Source: Caldalkalibacillus mannanilyticus JCM 10596 (GTDB taxonomy: Bacteria > Bacillota > Bacilli > Caldalkalibacillales > JCM-10596). Taken from it: DNA of 64,000 nucleotides. The stretch spans positions 39,426-103,425 of the forward strand of contig NZ_BAMO01000010.1 of assembly GCF_000615945.1 (NCBI RefSeq). Direction: 5' to 3'. The notes under the pieces were generated by a model. The model was given only the letters and a program-made list of their open reading frames with translations, was not told the origin of the DNA and made no database searches. A program made the translations under genes and the position numbers. Shown here one piece after another: positions 29,718-38,679 of the stretch (within the stretch, counting starts at the first letter, position 1; the number at the start of each line of letters is the position of its first letter).

Positions 29718-30257
29718 ATGTTAGGTATGACAAAACAACCCGATTATATTCTTGAAGGAGCCTCGGCTGTAGCAGAGCTTGCGGATTTTACGATTCATTA
29801 CGGGGATGTTATCTTGCTTCTTTCAGATATCGAAACAGATCGGCAGGGAGTAAATCGTCAACTAGCTTCGCTTTTTCTAGAAATGGGTGTGACCTATGAG
29901 TCGATCATTATTGGAGAGGAGTGGCCAACCTTAGAGGGAGTAAAAACCTTATGGAGTGAGATGGAATTTACACATGAGCCGAATGTGGTGATTTCTGTGG
30001 GAGATTCCAACGTCATTCATTTTGCTAAAGCCATTTCGCTTTTGGCTCCGTATAGAGGAGCTATTCAAGATTTGGTTAAGGGGAACGCACAGATTAAAAC
30101 AGCCCTCCCTCATCTGATGATCCCGATGTCTGAAGCCCATCTGGAACAGGATATTTCTGCGAAAATGAGGATTAAGGAAGAAAGAACGGATGACTGGATT
30201 GAATGCTCTCATCGTGAATTGATCCCTAAAGTTGTACTAAAAAGCCTAAAAAAATAG
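29718..30257 (+). CDS. Truncated iron-dependent alcohol dehydrogenase-like protein
   Basis: A 179-residue protein resembling only the N-terminal nucleotide-binding half of group III (iron) alcohol dehydrogenases, which are normally ~380 residues. The expected GGGSxxD loop reads SVGDSNVIHFAKAIS, and the expected TTxGTGSE block reads IPMSEAHLEQDIS. The C-terminal metal-binding helical domain (His ligands) is absent. Catalysis is therefore unlikely; it may bind a nucleotide or partner. The ATG at 29718 follows AAGGGAG. An unusual inverted-repeat block precedes it. I see no continuation of the missing domain downstream in any frame, so this is a real truncation rather than a frameshift. Confidence 0.55.
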   Translation: MLGMTKQPDYILEGASAVAELADFTIHYGDVILLLSDIETDRQGVNRQLASLFLEMGVTYESIIIGEEWPTLEGVKTLWSEMEFTHEPNVVISVGDSNVIHFAKAISLLAPYRGAIQDLVKGNAQIKTALPHLMIPMSEAHLEQDISAKMRIKEERTDDWIECSHRELIPKVVLKSLKK

Positions 30258-30335
30258 AAGTGATATTTAAAATAGGGTAGAATAAATATAGAAAGATGAA
30301 AGGTTGAACAGCTTGCTTTTAGAAGGGAAGGGAAT

Positions 30336-30419
30336 ATGGAATTTGTAACCATATTAATTGTTGTTTTAGCTATTGCTTTAGGAATTGCTGTTATATGGAT
30401 TGTCTCCAAAAAGAATTAA
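30336..30419 (+). CDS. 27-residue single-helix membrane peptide
   Basis: ATG at 30336 preceded by GAAGGGAAGGG. The peptide starts MEFVTILIVVLAIAL and continues as one uninterrupted hydrophobic helix, ending WIVSKKN with positive residues in the cytoplasm. It is too short for normal gene callers. The good ribosome site and full helix support translation. Function unknown. Confidence 0.45.
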   Translation: MEFVTILIVVLAIALGIAVIWIVSKKN

Positions 30420-30529
30420 GGGGATAATCTCATTTTTTTTGCAGGAAAATAGGAAAGAATAGAGAAGTAGGTAATTTAGAATTCATTAGTTAGGCGAAAT
30501 ATGCAGGTCAAAAGAGAGGAGAAATGATC

Positions 30530-32350
30530 ATGTCCGCTACACCCAAAAGCCAATTACCTAAACGGTCTGAAATCGATTCCGCTTATACTTGGGATTTAAG
30601 CCCAATCTTTCAATCAGACGATGAATGGGAGAAAGCCTTTAAAGAAATCAAAGCGGAAATTCCTAACCTAAAGGAGTTTCAAGGAACGTTAGGTCAATCA
30701 GCAGAAGATTTAGTAAAAGCCCTGCAATTCCAGGATCAAATTCGTTCTAAGATCGGGAAAGTGTATGTCTACTCGCACTTAAAGAAGGATGAGGATAATA
30801 CAAATTCCAAGTATGTTGCTTATCAAGATCGTGCGCAAAGCTTATATATTGAAGTAGGAAGTGCTCTGTCTTTCATAGTGCCTGAAATTTTGTCGATTGA
30901 AGAAGACAGATTACAAGCTTTCCTTGCTGAAAATAAGGATCTAGAAATATATCGACATTCTTTAAATGAGATAACAAGGCAAAAAGAACATGTGCTTTCG
31001 GCATCAGAAGAAGCGATCATCGCTCAAGCAGGAGAACTAGCCAGTGCTTCTGGAGATATCTTTACCATGATTAATAATGCGGATATGAAGTTCCCTACCA
31101 TTATCGATGAACATGGGGAAGAGAAGGAACTTACTCATGGTCGTTATGTTCAGTTTCTAGAAAGTGAAGATCGCCGTGTCAGACATGATGCCTTTCAAGC
31201 GATGTACTCCACCTTCCGTAAACAAAAGAATACGCTAGCTGCCACGCTCAATGCCAGTGTGAAGAAGGATATTTTCTATTCTAAGGTTAGGGAATATGCT
31301 TCTGCATTAGAGGCGGCTTTAGATGAAGACAATGTTCCTGTAAGTGTATACCATAATTTAATTGATACGATCCACGAGTACTTACCGCTTAATCACTGTT
31401 ATATCAATTTGCGGAAAAAAGTGTTAGGCGTTGACGAATTACATATGTATGATGTCTATGTTCCTCTAGTGAAGGAAGTGGACATGAAGTATTCTTATGA
31501 AGAGGCTAAAGAACTGATGCTAGAAGCATTAAAGCCATTAGGAGAAGAATACATTGCTGAAATGAAGAAAGGCTTCGAAAACCGCTGGATCGATGTCTAT
31601 GAGAATGAAGGGAAAAGAAGTGGGGCTTATTCCAGTGGTACGTATGGAACACCTCCTTATATCTTATTAAACTACAATAATAACTTGGATAATGTTTATA
31701 CATTAGCTCACGAGCTGGGGCATTCAATGCATAGCTTCTACTCACGAAGAGAACAGCCGTATGTCTATTCAGGCTATTCAATCTTTGTTGCTGAAGTGGC
31801 ATCAACACTAAATGAAGCGCTCTTGACTCACTATTTATTAAAAGTAACGGATGATCCTAAAAAGAAAATGTATATCTTAAACCATTATCTAGATGGATTC
31901 CGCGGGACTGTATTCCGTCAAACCATGTTTGCTGAGTTTGAACGATTGATTCATGAGAAGGTTGAAGCGGGTGAGGCATTAACAGCCGATTTGTTATCTG
32001 AGGAATACTATAAATTAAATGTGACATACTTCGGTTCTGAGATGAGTGTGGATCAGGATATTGAGCTTGAATGGGCTAGAATTCCTCATTTTTATTATAA
32101 TTTCTATGTTTATAAATACGCCACTGGTTTTGCTGCTGCTGCTGCTTTAAGTAAGCAAATTATGGAAGAAGGAGCTCCTGCTATTGAGAGATATCTTTCA
32201 TTCTTAAAGAGTGGAAGCTCGGATTATCCGATTGAAGTACTGAAAAAAGCAGGAGTAGATATGGCGACTCCAGAACCAATCAAATTAGCTTTGGAAGTAT
32301 TTGAAGAAACACTGACTCAATTGGAAAAACTGATGAGCGAAGTGCAGTAA
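30530..32350 (+). CDS. pepF: Oligoendopeptidase F
   Basis: A ~606-residue M3B zinc metallopeptidase that degrades short peptides in the cytoplasm. The zinc motif HELGH is at about residue 394, in TLAHELGHSMHSFYS, with the downstream Glu ligand in FVAEVASTLNEALL. The N-terminal helical lobe begins SEIDSAYTWDLSPIF. The ATG at 30530 has GAGGAG at an eight-base distance; an ATG six bases earlier is too close. Full family length, single gene with its own terminator. Confidence 0.95.
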   Translation: MSATPKSQLPKRSEIDSAYTWDLSPIFQSDDEWEKAFKEIKAEIPNLKEFQGTLGQSAEDLVKALQFQDQIRSKIGKVYVYSHLKKDEDNTNSKYVAYQDRAQSLYIEVGSALSFIVPEILSIEEDRLQAFLAENKDLEIYRHSLNEITRQKEHVLSASEEAIIAQAGELASASGDIFTMINNADMKFPTIIDEHGEEKELTHGRYVQFLESEDRRVRHDAFQAMYSTFRKQKNTLAATLNASVKKDIFYSKVREYASALEAALDEDNVPVSVYHNLIDTIHEYLPLNHCYINLRKKVLGVDELHMYDVYVPLVKEVDMKYSYEEAKELMLEALKPLGEEYIAEMKKGFENRWIDVYENEGKRSGAYSSGTYGTPPYILLNYNNNLDNVYTLAHELGHSMHSFYSRREQPYVYSGYSIFVAEVASTLNEALLTHYLLKVTDDPKKKMYILNHYLDGFRGTVFRQTMFAEFERLIHEKVEAGEALTADLLSEEYYKLNVTYFGSEMSVDQDIELEWARIPHFYYNFYVYKYATGFAAAAALSKQIMEEGAPAIERYLSFLKSGSSDYPIEVLKKAGVDMATPEPIKLALEVFEETLTQLEKLMSEVQ

Positions 32351-32383
32351 TTGAATGTGTAATAATTGTACAGCATAAAGCGA

Positions 32384-32433
32384 AAAAAGCCTTTGTTCCA
32401 AATCTAAGAATAGAAATGGACAAAGGTTTTTTT
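32384..32433 (+). terminator. Rho-independent terminator after pepF
   Basis: The imperfect stem GCCTTTGTTCCA / TGGACAAAGGT is followed by seven Ts. Confidence 0.8.
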
Positions 32434-32480
32434 AGTCTAACCTAAAAATGAGAAAAAAGTTCAACTCTTCGTACCATATA

Positions 32481-33570
32481 TCACTTTTCACTAATCACGA
32501 CTCCATGTTCTTGGAAAAACTGAAGAACTGTTGAAGGGTGCGGGATAAACTGGAATACATCCTCTGGATAATAGATACGAGGTGACAAGCCATTGCTCTT
32601 AGTCTGTTCTAACACATGTTCTGCTTGAAATACCGCTCCTAAGGCAGTAAGATGGGTCTGTCCTAGTGGATCAGTGATTGTTTTTTGTACCTGCTTCTTT
32701 CTTTGATTTTTGTCCGTTCCATGATAATGGATGACGATTTGATGATCCCCTCCATTACCAGGACTATATAAAAGTCTTTGACGTAGCTTGGTGAACCGCT
32801 CCCCACTGATCAGCTTCCATATACCGAGCATAACGAGAAGACGAAGGGAGTAAGTCACAAATTTGTGATCAAAGGCGATTCTAAAATTGACCGAAGCAGC
32901 TTCAGTCGATACAGGGACCGTTATATGATCAGGAGTATCTAAGCGATAGCATTTTATTTTGTACCCATTGGGAAATCGAACAGGTAGAGGATCGGTCAGT
33001 GGGGACACCGACCGAGGGCGATAGTTTTCAATGATATCAAAAGGGATCGTCAGCCGATCAATATATTCAGTTGAATTAGGTCCTGCTTTATCAGAAAGAG
33101 AAAATAGAACATTGATATCGATTTGATCCACTTTTTCAAATGACATGGCTCCTATTTTAGCGAATAGAGCTGCAACACCAGCCATCCACTGATGATAGAA
33201 TAACGGGTGCCTGCAAATGGAATTGATTTATTTTTTCCTGCGCGCGCAAGAATCTCTCAGACCAACGAGTAATATCGATGAATGGGATCGAAAGCTGTAC
33301 AGCAGATTGTAGTAGATAATCTTCAGGATCATTAACGGCATTAATTACAAGTGAGAGATCTGGATCTATATCGCGGAGCGGGTGAGACCTCGTGTTGTCG
33401 ACTCGAACAGAATAGGCATTCCCTAGCTTTTGGATCAACTGATCTGCTTTTTCAGGATGACGCCCTCCAAGAATAAGGATTAAATCAGGATTTCGATTGC
33501 GCAATATCTCAGCAATTTGCTCTCCTACAACTCCATAACCACCGACAATCAATACCTTTTCTTTTTTCAT
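32481..33570 (-). pseudogene. Saccharopine dehydrogenase-like oxidoreductase, frameshifted
   Basis: The N-terminal Rossmann fold reads VLIVGGYGVVGEQIAEILR with NAD(P) loop GGYGVVG, then LVINAVNDPEDYLLQSAV. Near 33188 one extra base shifts the frame; dropping it gives ILSSWMAGVAALFAKIG and continues to ~360 residues with FGMSF-type C-domain blocks. Many bacterial members of this family reduce unknown substrates, so lysine metabolism should not be assumed. An ArsR-type repressor gene lies upstream on the same strand, with a perfect palindrome between the two. Confidence 0.75.
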
Positions 33571-33682
33571 GTATAACTCCTCCTCATTTTTAGAACGTTA
33601 CGAATCTATTCATTGAAAACAATCCAAACAATCCAAACGATCAAATATGTAAAAATCAGATCTATAATATCGAAAAGTTCAA

Positions 33683-33702
33683 ACGTTTAAATATTTAAAC
33701 GT
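33683..33702. promoter_or_regulatory. 20-bp perfect palindrome, candidate ArsR-family operator
   Basis: ACGTTTAAATATTTAAACGT lies between the arsR-type gene and the oxidoreductase gene it probably controls. Its half-site recurs upstream of the regulator. Confidence 0.6.
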
Positions 33703-33740
33703 AATGATTAATAAAAATGGACTGTAAAAGTCCAGTGAAA

Positions 33741-34085
33741 TTACAAACAATTTTTTTCTACAACATGGATAAAGACCTTAAACATTTCTATGACTTCCTT
33801 AATCTCTAAACGATAGTACATTTCTGTTCCCTTTTTTTGTACCTGAACAATTCTTGCCTGTCGTAAAATCTTGAGGTGATGGGAAATCGTTGGACGTGAC
33901 ATCGGAATTTGATCAGAGATTTGCGTAACATTTAAACTCTCGCATTCCGAAAGCAAAACAATAATTTGTTGCCTTACAGGGTCTCCAAGTGCATGGAAAT
34001 AGGGACTGAGCTTCTCAAAAACATCTAAAGGATTTTCGTCATGATTTATATACTCGCTATTATTTTTAAGCTCCTCCTTCATCAT
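33741..34085 (-). CDS. ArsR/SmtB-family transcriptional repressor
   Basis: A 114-residue winged-helix protein. The recognition helix is SQIPMSRPTISHHLKILR-like (ISDQIPMSRPTISHHL), followed by the wing VQKKGTEMYYRLE. No CxC metal-binding motif is seen in the alpha-3 helix (ECESLNV holds a single Cys), so it may sense a non-metal ligand. Palindromic sites with GTTTAA/TTAAAC lie both upstream of it and downstream before the oxidoreductase gene, consistent with auto- and co-regulation. Confidence 0.85.
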   Translation of the reverse strand: MMKEELKNNSEYINHDENPLDVFEKLSPYFHALGDPVRQQIIVLLSECESLNVTQISDQIPMSRPTISHHLKILRQARIVQVQKKGTEMYYRLEIKEVIEMFKVFIHVVEKNCL

Positions 34086-34108
34086 AAACTCCCTTCTATT
34101 GGTTAAAG

Positions 34109-34124
34109 GTTTAATTGTTTAAAC
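34109..34124. promoter_or_regulatory. Second candidate operator, upstream of the ArsR gene
   Basis: GTTTAATTGTTTAAAC carries the inverted half-sites GTTTAA and TTAAAC also found in the palindrome at 33683-33702. Confidence 0.45.
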
Positions 34125-34309
34125 GTATTATATTAATTATCATTCTTTTCGTCAAGTAGGAGCTAAATAAATCAAGTTAGAACGCAAGAAATGAAGTGAC
34201 ATAATATACCTTCTATAGTAATATATAGTTATGGAGTAACATGCAGGATTAGGAGTGGTTTCTCTTTTCTCTTCATTATTGACGGAAAAAAATGAAAGGA
34301 GTTGCAGTA

Positions 34310-34741
34310 ATGAAAAAAAAACAGAAGGTAACAATCATTGTTATTCTTTCTGTGTTCCTTGGAGGTGGTCTTATCATTAATGACTTGGGAGATTCGAGAA
34401 ACCATGATCAGCTCAGAGAATCGAGCAACGATGATCATCTAAGAGGTTCGAGTAGCCAAGACGATGTTTTCAAGCATGAATACAACATCATTGGGCTAGT
34501 GGCTTATAAAGAAGAAGGAAGATTTCTTTTCGTGCAAGATTTAGATCTGGAAGAAATAAAAGGGAAATCAATAGAGGGAATCATTGAAAAAAGTGAGCAA
34601 TCCATTTGGTTCAACGCCAATCATACAGTATTGTCCCAAATAAAAATGGGGGACAAAATAGAAGTTTGGTATTCCTCCATGGATCAATCCTTACCTGCAC
34701 AAGGCGAAGCGATACGAATAAAAAAGATGAAAAACGAATGA
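34310..34741 (+). CDS. DUF3221-domain exported protein
   Basis: About 143 residues from ATG 34310 (AAAGGAG upstream). An N-terminal signal or anchor (KVTIIVILSVFLGGGLII) is followed by a polar stretch with two imperfect repeats (SRNHDQLRESS / SNDDHLRGSS), then a small beta domain resembling DUF3221 (YobA): GLVAYKEEGRFLFVQD, IWFNANH, GDKIEVWYSS. Probably on the outer membrane face or secreted. Function unknown. The secreted protease follows 48 bases later. Confidence 0.7.
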   Translation: MKKKQKVTIIVILSVFLGGGLIINDLGDSRNHDQLRESSNDDHLRGSSSQDDVFKHEYNIIGLVAYKEEGRFLFVQDLDLEEIKGKSIEGIIEKSEQSIWFNANHTVLSQIKMGDKIEVWYSSMDQSLPAQGEAIRIKKMKNE

Positions 34742-34789
34742 GAATAACAAATTAAAATTACGAATAAAAAAGAAAAAGAGGTGCTTCAT

Positions 34790-36115
34790 TTGCTAAGAGT
34801 ATCAAAATCATTTTTAATGTTGTTAAGTATTCTATTAATTCTAAGTAGCTTTGGCTTCTCTTCCTCTGCTCAGTCAATGGATCGTGATGTTTTGCCACAA
34901 TACGAACGAGAAAACCTCGATATCGAGCTGTTCCAAAAAAGCCTCAGTTTTAGAGAGGAATTTGGTTTAAGTCTAGAGAAGCAGCATGTTTTAAATGTTA
35001 TAAATTCTCAGACCGAGCAGGAATACTATGAATATGGTGTGCCTCTCACTCCTGATGAAGAAAAAGAAATAGGTAGAAGGATTGAATTACAAGAAACGAT
35101 TGTTCCTCAAATAATACAAGTATTAGAACAAAAAGGGCAGCTTCAAGACTCTGACTACACCCTATATATTGATCAAAAGAATGGGGGGAAGATTGTTCTT
35201 AAATTAAAGCAAGACTTGCTCAGTAAAGCCAAATTAGGACTATTACAATCAACACTATCTGCGGTAAACCTAGATCAAGAAGTCATTTTCCAAGAAGCTA
35301 TCTATACTGAACAAGACTTAGATAATATATCTGAAAAAATTCTAGAGATCGGAAAAAGCCAAGAGATGACTATAGATTCTATTTCTGTAGATGTCATAGA
35401 GGAAAATATCATCATTGGTCTAGTAGATTATTCAGTTGATAGAGAGAAAGAGCTTACTACCTATTTATCTGGAGTACCCATCAAAGTGATTCAGGTGGAG
35501 CCACCTAGTGATAACCGAGCTCCTTATGGGGGGGAAATCATATCAAATAGTCGTGGTTCTCACTGCTCGACTGGATATTACGCTACAAAAGGGAGTGCTT
35601 ATTATCTTGTAACAGCAGGTCATTGTAGTAGAACATGGAATAACAGTACGAAGAAAGCAACCTTTCACTATAGTGATGTCTACAGCAAAAATGGCGAACG
35701 ATTAGGTCAAGTATCGCAAATTGAATACGGTGGCAGTGTAGATGCTTTAACGGTTACAGTGAATAGTAGTACCGCAAATAGCTATATCAATATTAATGGG
35801 GCATCTCGAAAGATGACTTCATTTGAAGCTAGGAATACGGATGTTGTTGGTCAAGTTGTGTGTAAAACAGGATACAAAACGGGCTCTACTTGCTCCACCC
35901 TACAAAGTAAGAATGTGAGTTTATCCATGTCTGGAGCATGGTTTACTAAGCTAAGAGGCAGTTCTTATACCAGTGATTCAGGGGATAGTGGAGGGACGGT
36001 ATATGCTAATGCAAAATATTTAGGGGTACACAAAGGAACTGGAGGAGGATATAAATTATATTCTCAAATTGGTGAAGTGAATCATGTGCTGGGTCTTACA
36101 CCCTATTTAAAATAA
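34790..36115 (+). CDS. Secreted S1-family serine protease with prodomain
   Basis: ~442 residues. TTG start at 34790 after AAAGAGGTG. A signal peptide (to about residue 30) and a ~220-residue propeptide resemble alpha-lytic/streptogrisin precursors. The mature chymotrypsin-like domain starts near APYGGEIISNS. The triad is His278 in TAGHCSRTW, Asp318 in SVDALTV and Ser400 in SGDSGGTVY. Two cysteine pairs likely form disulfides (SHCST...GHCSR; VVCKT...STCST). An extracellular protease with trypsin-fold specificity not determinable here. Terminator follows. Confidence 0.9.
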   Translation: MLRVSKSFLMLLSILLILSSFGFSSSAQSMDRDVLPQYERENLDIELFQKSLSFREEFGLSLEKQHVLNVINSQTEQEYYEYGVPLTPDEEKEIGRRIELQETIVPQIIQVLEQKGQLQDSDYTLYIDQKNGGKIVLKLKQDLLSKAKLGLLQSTLSAVNLDQEVIFQEAIYTEQDLDNISEKILEIGKSQEMTIDSISVDVIEENIIIGLVDYSVDREKELTTYLSGVPIKVIQVEPPSDNRAPYGGEIISNSRGSHCSTGYYATKGSAYYLVTAGHCSRTWNNSTKKATFHYSDVYSKNGERLGQVSQIEYGGSVDALTVTVNSSTANSYININGASRKMTSFEARNTDVVGQVVCKTGYKTGSTCSTLQSKNVSLSMSGAWFTKLRGSSYTSDSGDSGGTVYANAKYLGVHKGTGGGYKLYSQIGEVNHVLGLTPYLK

Positions 36116-36170
36116 AAACAGGTATAGGTATATTAACAAATAATCACAGTGTATGAATTGTCTACTATAC

Positions 36171-36219
36171 AACACCCCAAAGTTAGAGTGAAATCTAATT
36201 TTTGGGGTGTATTTTTTTT
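36171..36219. terminator. Terminator between the protease and globin genes
   Basis: The stem ACACCCCAAA / TTTGGGGTGT is followed by eight or more Ts; the convergent globin gene lies on its other side. Confidence 0.8.
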
Positions 36220-36237
36220 GTTACAGAAAGATCTTGT

Positions 36238-36627
36238 TCAATCTGGTGTATTCGCCATATGATGTGCAGTGAAAGTAAAGCGAGAAAGCATTTCATTTTT
36301 GATTTCTTCATCAATATCCAGTTCGCGAAGAGTGTCCTTCATACATCCTAGCCATGCTTCTGCTAAGGAAGGGGTAATAGGAAAAGGCATATGCCTTGCT
36401 CGAAGCATAGGATGTCCGTAATCTCGGGAATATAGGTCAGGTCCTCCAAAAAACTGAGAAAGAAATTTAAATTGTTTTATTTTTGTTTCGGTCAAATCCT
36501 CGGGAAAGATCTTTGCCAATTCAGGGTGCTTAGCGACCTTATCATAGAAGGAAGGGACCAGTTTTTTTAACGTCTGTTCACCGCCAAAACGTGTGTATAG
36601 GCTATGAGTATGGGGGGATTGATTCAT
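36238..36627 (-). CDS. yjbI: Group II truncated hemoglobin YjbI
   Basis: A 129-residue 2-on-2 globin. The distal region is PSFYDKVAKHPELAKIFPED, and the proximal heme His is in MLRARHMPFPI, with the Trp of EAWLGCM typical of group II. It binds oxygen and, in Bacillus, is linked to the yjbH-yjbI pair that controls Spx. Here it faces away from yjbL, with a long hairpin repeat in the 130-bp gap. Confidence 0.93.
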   Translation of the reverse strand: MNQSPHTHSLYTRFGGEQTLKKLVPSFYDKVAKHPELAKIFPEDLTETKIKQFKFLSQFFGGPDLYSRDYGHPMLRARHMPFPITPSLAEAWLGCMKDTLRELDIDEEIKNEMLSRFTFTAHHMANTPD

Positions 36628-36656
36628 GTCTTCTCATCCTTTCAAGAACATTTATC

Positions 36657-36711
36657 CCGTTCTAACCGTCGGTAAGACTCTCTTCTCTATAGAAGGGAGA
36701 TAACCGACGGT
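36657..36711. repeat. Dispersed long-hairpin repeat, copy B
   Basis: CCGTCGGT (36666-36673) pairs perfectly with ACCGACGG (36703-36710), enclosing the inner stem CTCTCTTCT / AGAAGGGAG with the same CTAT loop as copy A. Arm bases differ from copy A but pairing is kept. It lies between the divergent yjbI and yjbL starts. Confidence 0.75.
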
Positions 36712-36759
36712 GAATTTAACAATGTTTTTGGTAAAATAAAAACGATAGGAGGGATCATG

Positions 36760-37179
36760 ATGAATAATACTCATTTTATCATAGAACGAATAGAAGATAA
36801 AAATGCTTTCATCAAACTGTGTTATCTAGAAAAATCTTTTTACCTTGAGAAACAAGAAGAAGAGTGGATTCCGATGAGTCGATTGTTAGTAGACTCGGAT
36901 GAAAAACAACTTATATACATTGTCGAAGTAGGGCAAGAATGGAAATATATCCGTTTTCCTCTCTCAGTGTGGAAAAGCCTTGATGAAGTGATTGCCAAAG
37001 AGCAGGATCTTTTTCTCGTGTTAAGCCTAACGGAAGAGGGAGAAGTACATAAGTCCATTCCTCTAAAGGATTTTAGTCAGGAAGGGCGAGAGCTGATTCG
37101 AAACATGCTGAACAATATGAACTATGGAGAAGGAATGTCTTCTATTATTGAAGAGGAATTTTCCGAGACGATAAAGTAA
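36760..37179 (+). CDS. yjbL: UPF0738-family protein YjbL
   Basis: 139 residues; AGGAGGG precedes two adjacent ATGs, and the second (36760) is better spaced. It is placed by synteny (yjbI-yjbL-yjbM-ppnK) and by overall length and acidic beta-rich content. No catalytic motif. Function unknown. The next gene follows 22 bases later, so it is probably transcribed with the small alarmone synthetase. Confidence 0.72.
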   Translation: MNNTHFIIERIEDKNAFIKLCYLEKSFYLEKQEEEWIPMSRLLVDSDEKQLIYIVEVGQEWKYIRFPLSVWKSLDEVIAKEQDLFLVLSLTEEGEVHKSIPLKDFSQEGRELIRNMLNNMNYGEGMSSIIEEEFSETIK

Positions 37180-37201
37180 TCTGCATAAGGAGCTGATCAG
37201 C

Positions 37202-37834
37202 ATGACAGATAAAAGCTGGCAAAAGAAGCTCATTCCTTTCCATCAAGCGGTAGAGGAATTAAAGATTAAATTTAGAGGAGTAAGAGATGAATTTGTGAGT
37301 ATGGGAGTCCATTCTCCGATCGAATTTGTAATGGGGAGAGTAAAACCTGTACCAAGTATCGTTCAAAAAGCAGCACGAAAGGAAATACCGACAGAAGAGA
37401 TCATGTATAAAATGAAAGATATCGCCGGTGTTCGGATCATGTGTCAATTTGTAGACGATATTTATGCTGTTGTGAAATTAATTAAACACCGTTCAGACTT
37501 ACGGGTGTTGGGTGAAAAAGATTATGTTCATCAGCAGAAAGTAAGTGGTTATCGCAGTTATCATTTAGTCATTGAATATCCGATTCAGTCTGTTTCAGGC
37601 ACAAGAAACATCTTGGTAGAAATACAAATTAGAACCTTGAGCATGAATTTTTGGGCGACTATCGAACACTCTCTAAACTATAAGTATGGGGGAGAGATTC
37701 CTCTTTTGGTTCAAAAAAGATTACAAAGAGCCGCTGAAGCTGCCTTCTTATTAGATGAAGAAATGTCCAAAATCAAGGAAGAGATCCAAGAAGCGCAAAA
37801 AGCCTTTGCTAGAAAACAGAGAAATAACCAATAA
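37202..37834 (+). CDS. yjbM: Small alarmone synthetase (RelQ/YjbM)
   Basis: A 210-residue GTP pyrophosphokinase lacking hydrolase and regulatory domains. Synthetase blocks: VKPVPSIVQKAARK, MKDIAGVRIMCQFVDDIY, EKDYVHQQKVSGYRSYHL and EIQIRTLSMNFWATIEHSL, with the catalytic Asp/Glu residues in place. It makes (p)ppGpp from ATP and GDP/GTP under envelope stress. AAGGAG precedes the ATG. ppnK follows within 20 bases. Confidence 0.95.
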   Translation: MTDKSWQKKLIPFHQAVEELKIKFRGVRDEFVSMGVHSPIEFVMGRVKPVPSIVQKAARKEIPTEEIMYKMKDIAGVRIMCQFVDDIYAVVKLIKHRSDLRVLGEKDYVHQQKVSGYRSYHLVIEYPIQSVSGTRNILVEIQIRTLSMNFWATIEHSLNYKYGGEIPLLVQKRLQRAAEAAFLLDEEMSKIKEEIQEAQKAFARKQRNNQ

Positions 37835-37852
37835 TACGAAAAGGTGAAGCGA

Positions 37853-38644
37853 ATGAAATTCTTTATTTTATCTCGAGGGGATGATACCTCTAATCTCATC
37901 CAACAAAAAATATTAAGCTATCTTGCTGATTTTGGCTTTACTCTTAATCAAGAAGATCCTGCTATTGTTATTAGTGTAGGAGGAGATGGGACGTTACTCG
38001 AAGCGTTCCATCGTTATCAGCATCGATTGGATCAAACGGCTTTTGTTGGTTTACACACAGGCCATCTTGGGTTTTATGCAGATTGGCGACCAGATGAGCT
38101 AGAGAAACTGGTGATTTCGATTGCCAAAACTCCTATTGAAACAGTGGACTACCCCTTGCTGGAAATTTTGATTGACCATCATGATCAGAAGAAAGAGCGT
38201 TTTTTAGCCTTGAATGAATGTACAGTGAAGACGACGGAAGGCTCTTTGGTCATGAATATCGAGATAAATCAGGAGCATTTTGAAACGTTTCGAGGGGATG
38301 GCTTGTGCATTTCCACTCCTTCAGGAAGCACAGCCTATAATAAAAGCTTAGGGGGAGCGATTATCCATCCTTCGCTAGCAGCCATTCAACTTACGGAGAT
38401 GGCATCGATTAATAATCGGGTTTTTCGGACGATTGGCTCTCCCTTAATTTTTCCACAGCATCATCAATGCATGTTAAAGCCTATCAATGATGTTGATTAT
38501 CAGATTACGGTTGATCATCTTACCCTAATCGAAAAAAATGTGGAGAAGATTACTTTGCATGTTGCCAAGGAAAAGGTGCGTTTTGCTCGTTATCGTGCCT
38601 TTCCATTTTGGAATCGAGTGAGAGATTCCTTTATTGGAAACTAA
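37853..38644 (+). CDS. ppnK: NAD kinase
   Basis: 263 residues phosphorylating NAD to NADP. The motif [11 protein letters not shown] holds the GGDGT loop; LNECTVKT and the glycine-rich [15 protein letters not shown] substrate block follow. The ATG at 37853 follows AAAAGGTGAAG; a GTG nine bases upstream is less likely. Part of the conserved yjbM-ppnK-yjbO set. Confidence 0.94.
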   Translation: MKFFILSRGDDTSNLIQQKILSYLADFGFTLNQEDPAIVISVGGDGTLLEAFHRYQHRLDQTAFVGLHTGHLGFYADWRPDELEKLVISIAKTPIETVDYPLLEILIDHHDQKKERFLALNECTVKTTEGSLVMNIEINQEHFETFRGDGLCISTPSGSTAYNKSLGGAIIHPSLAAIQLTEMASINNRVFRTIGSPLIFPQHHQCMLKPINDVDYQITVDHLTLIEKNVEKITLHVAKEKVRFARYRAFPFWNRVRDSFIGN

Positions 38645-38679
38645 TGTTGGAAGCTGTGCTATAGAAGGAGGGAGTTTCT

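Noticed and set aside
29718..30257. Treating the short Fe-ADH-like gene as another frameshift victim
   Set aside because: No metal-binding C-terminal half is present downstream in any frame, only a small peptide gene and then pepF.
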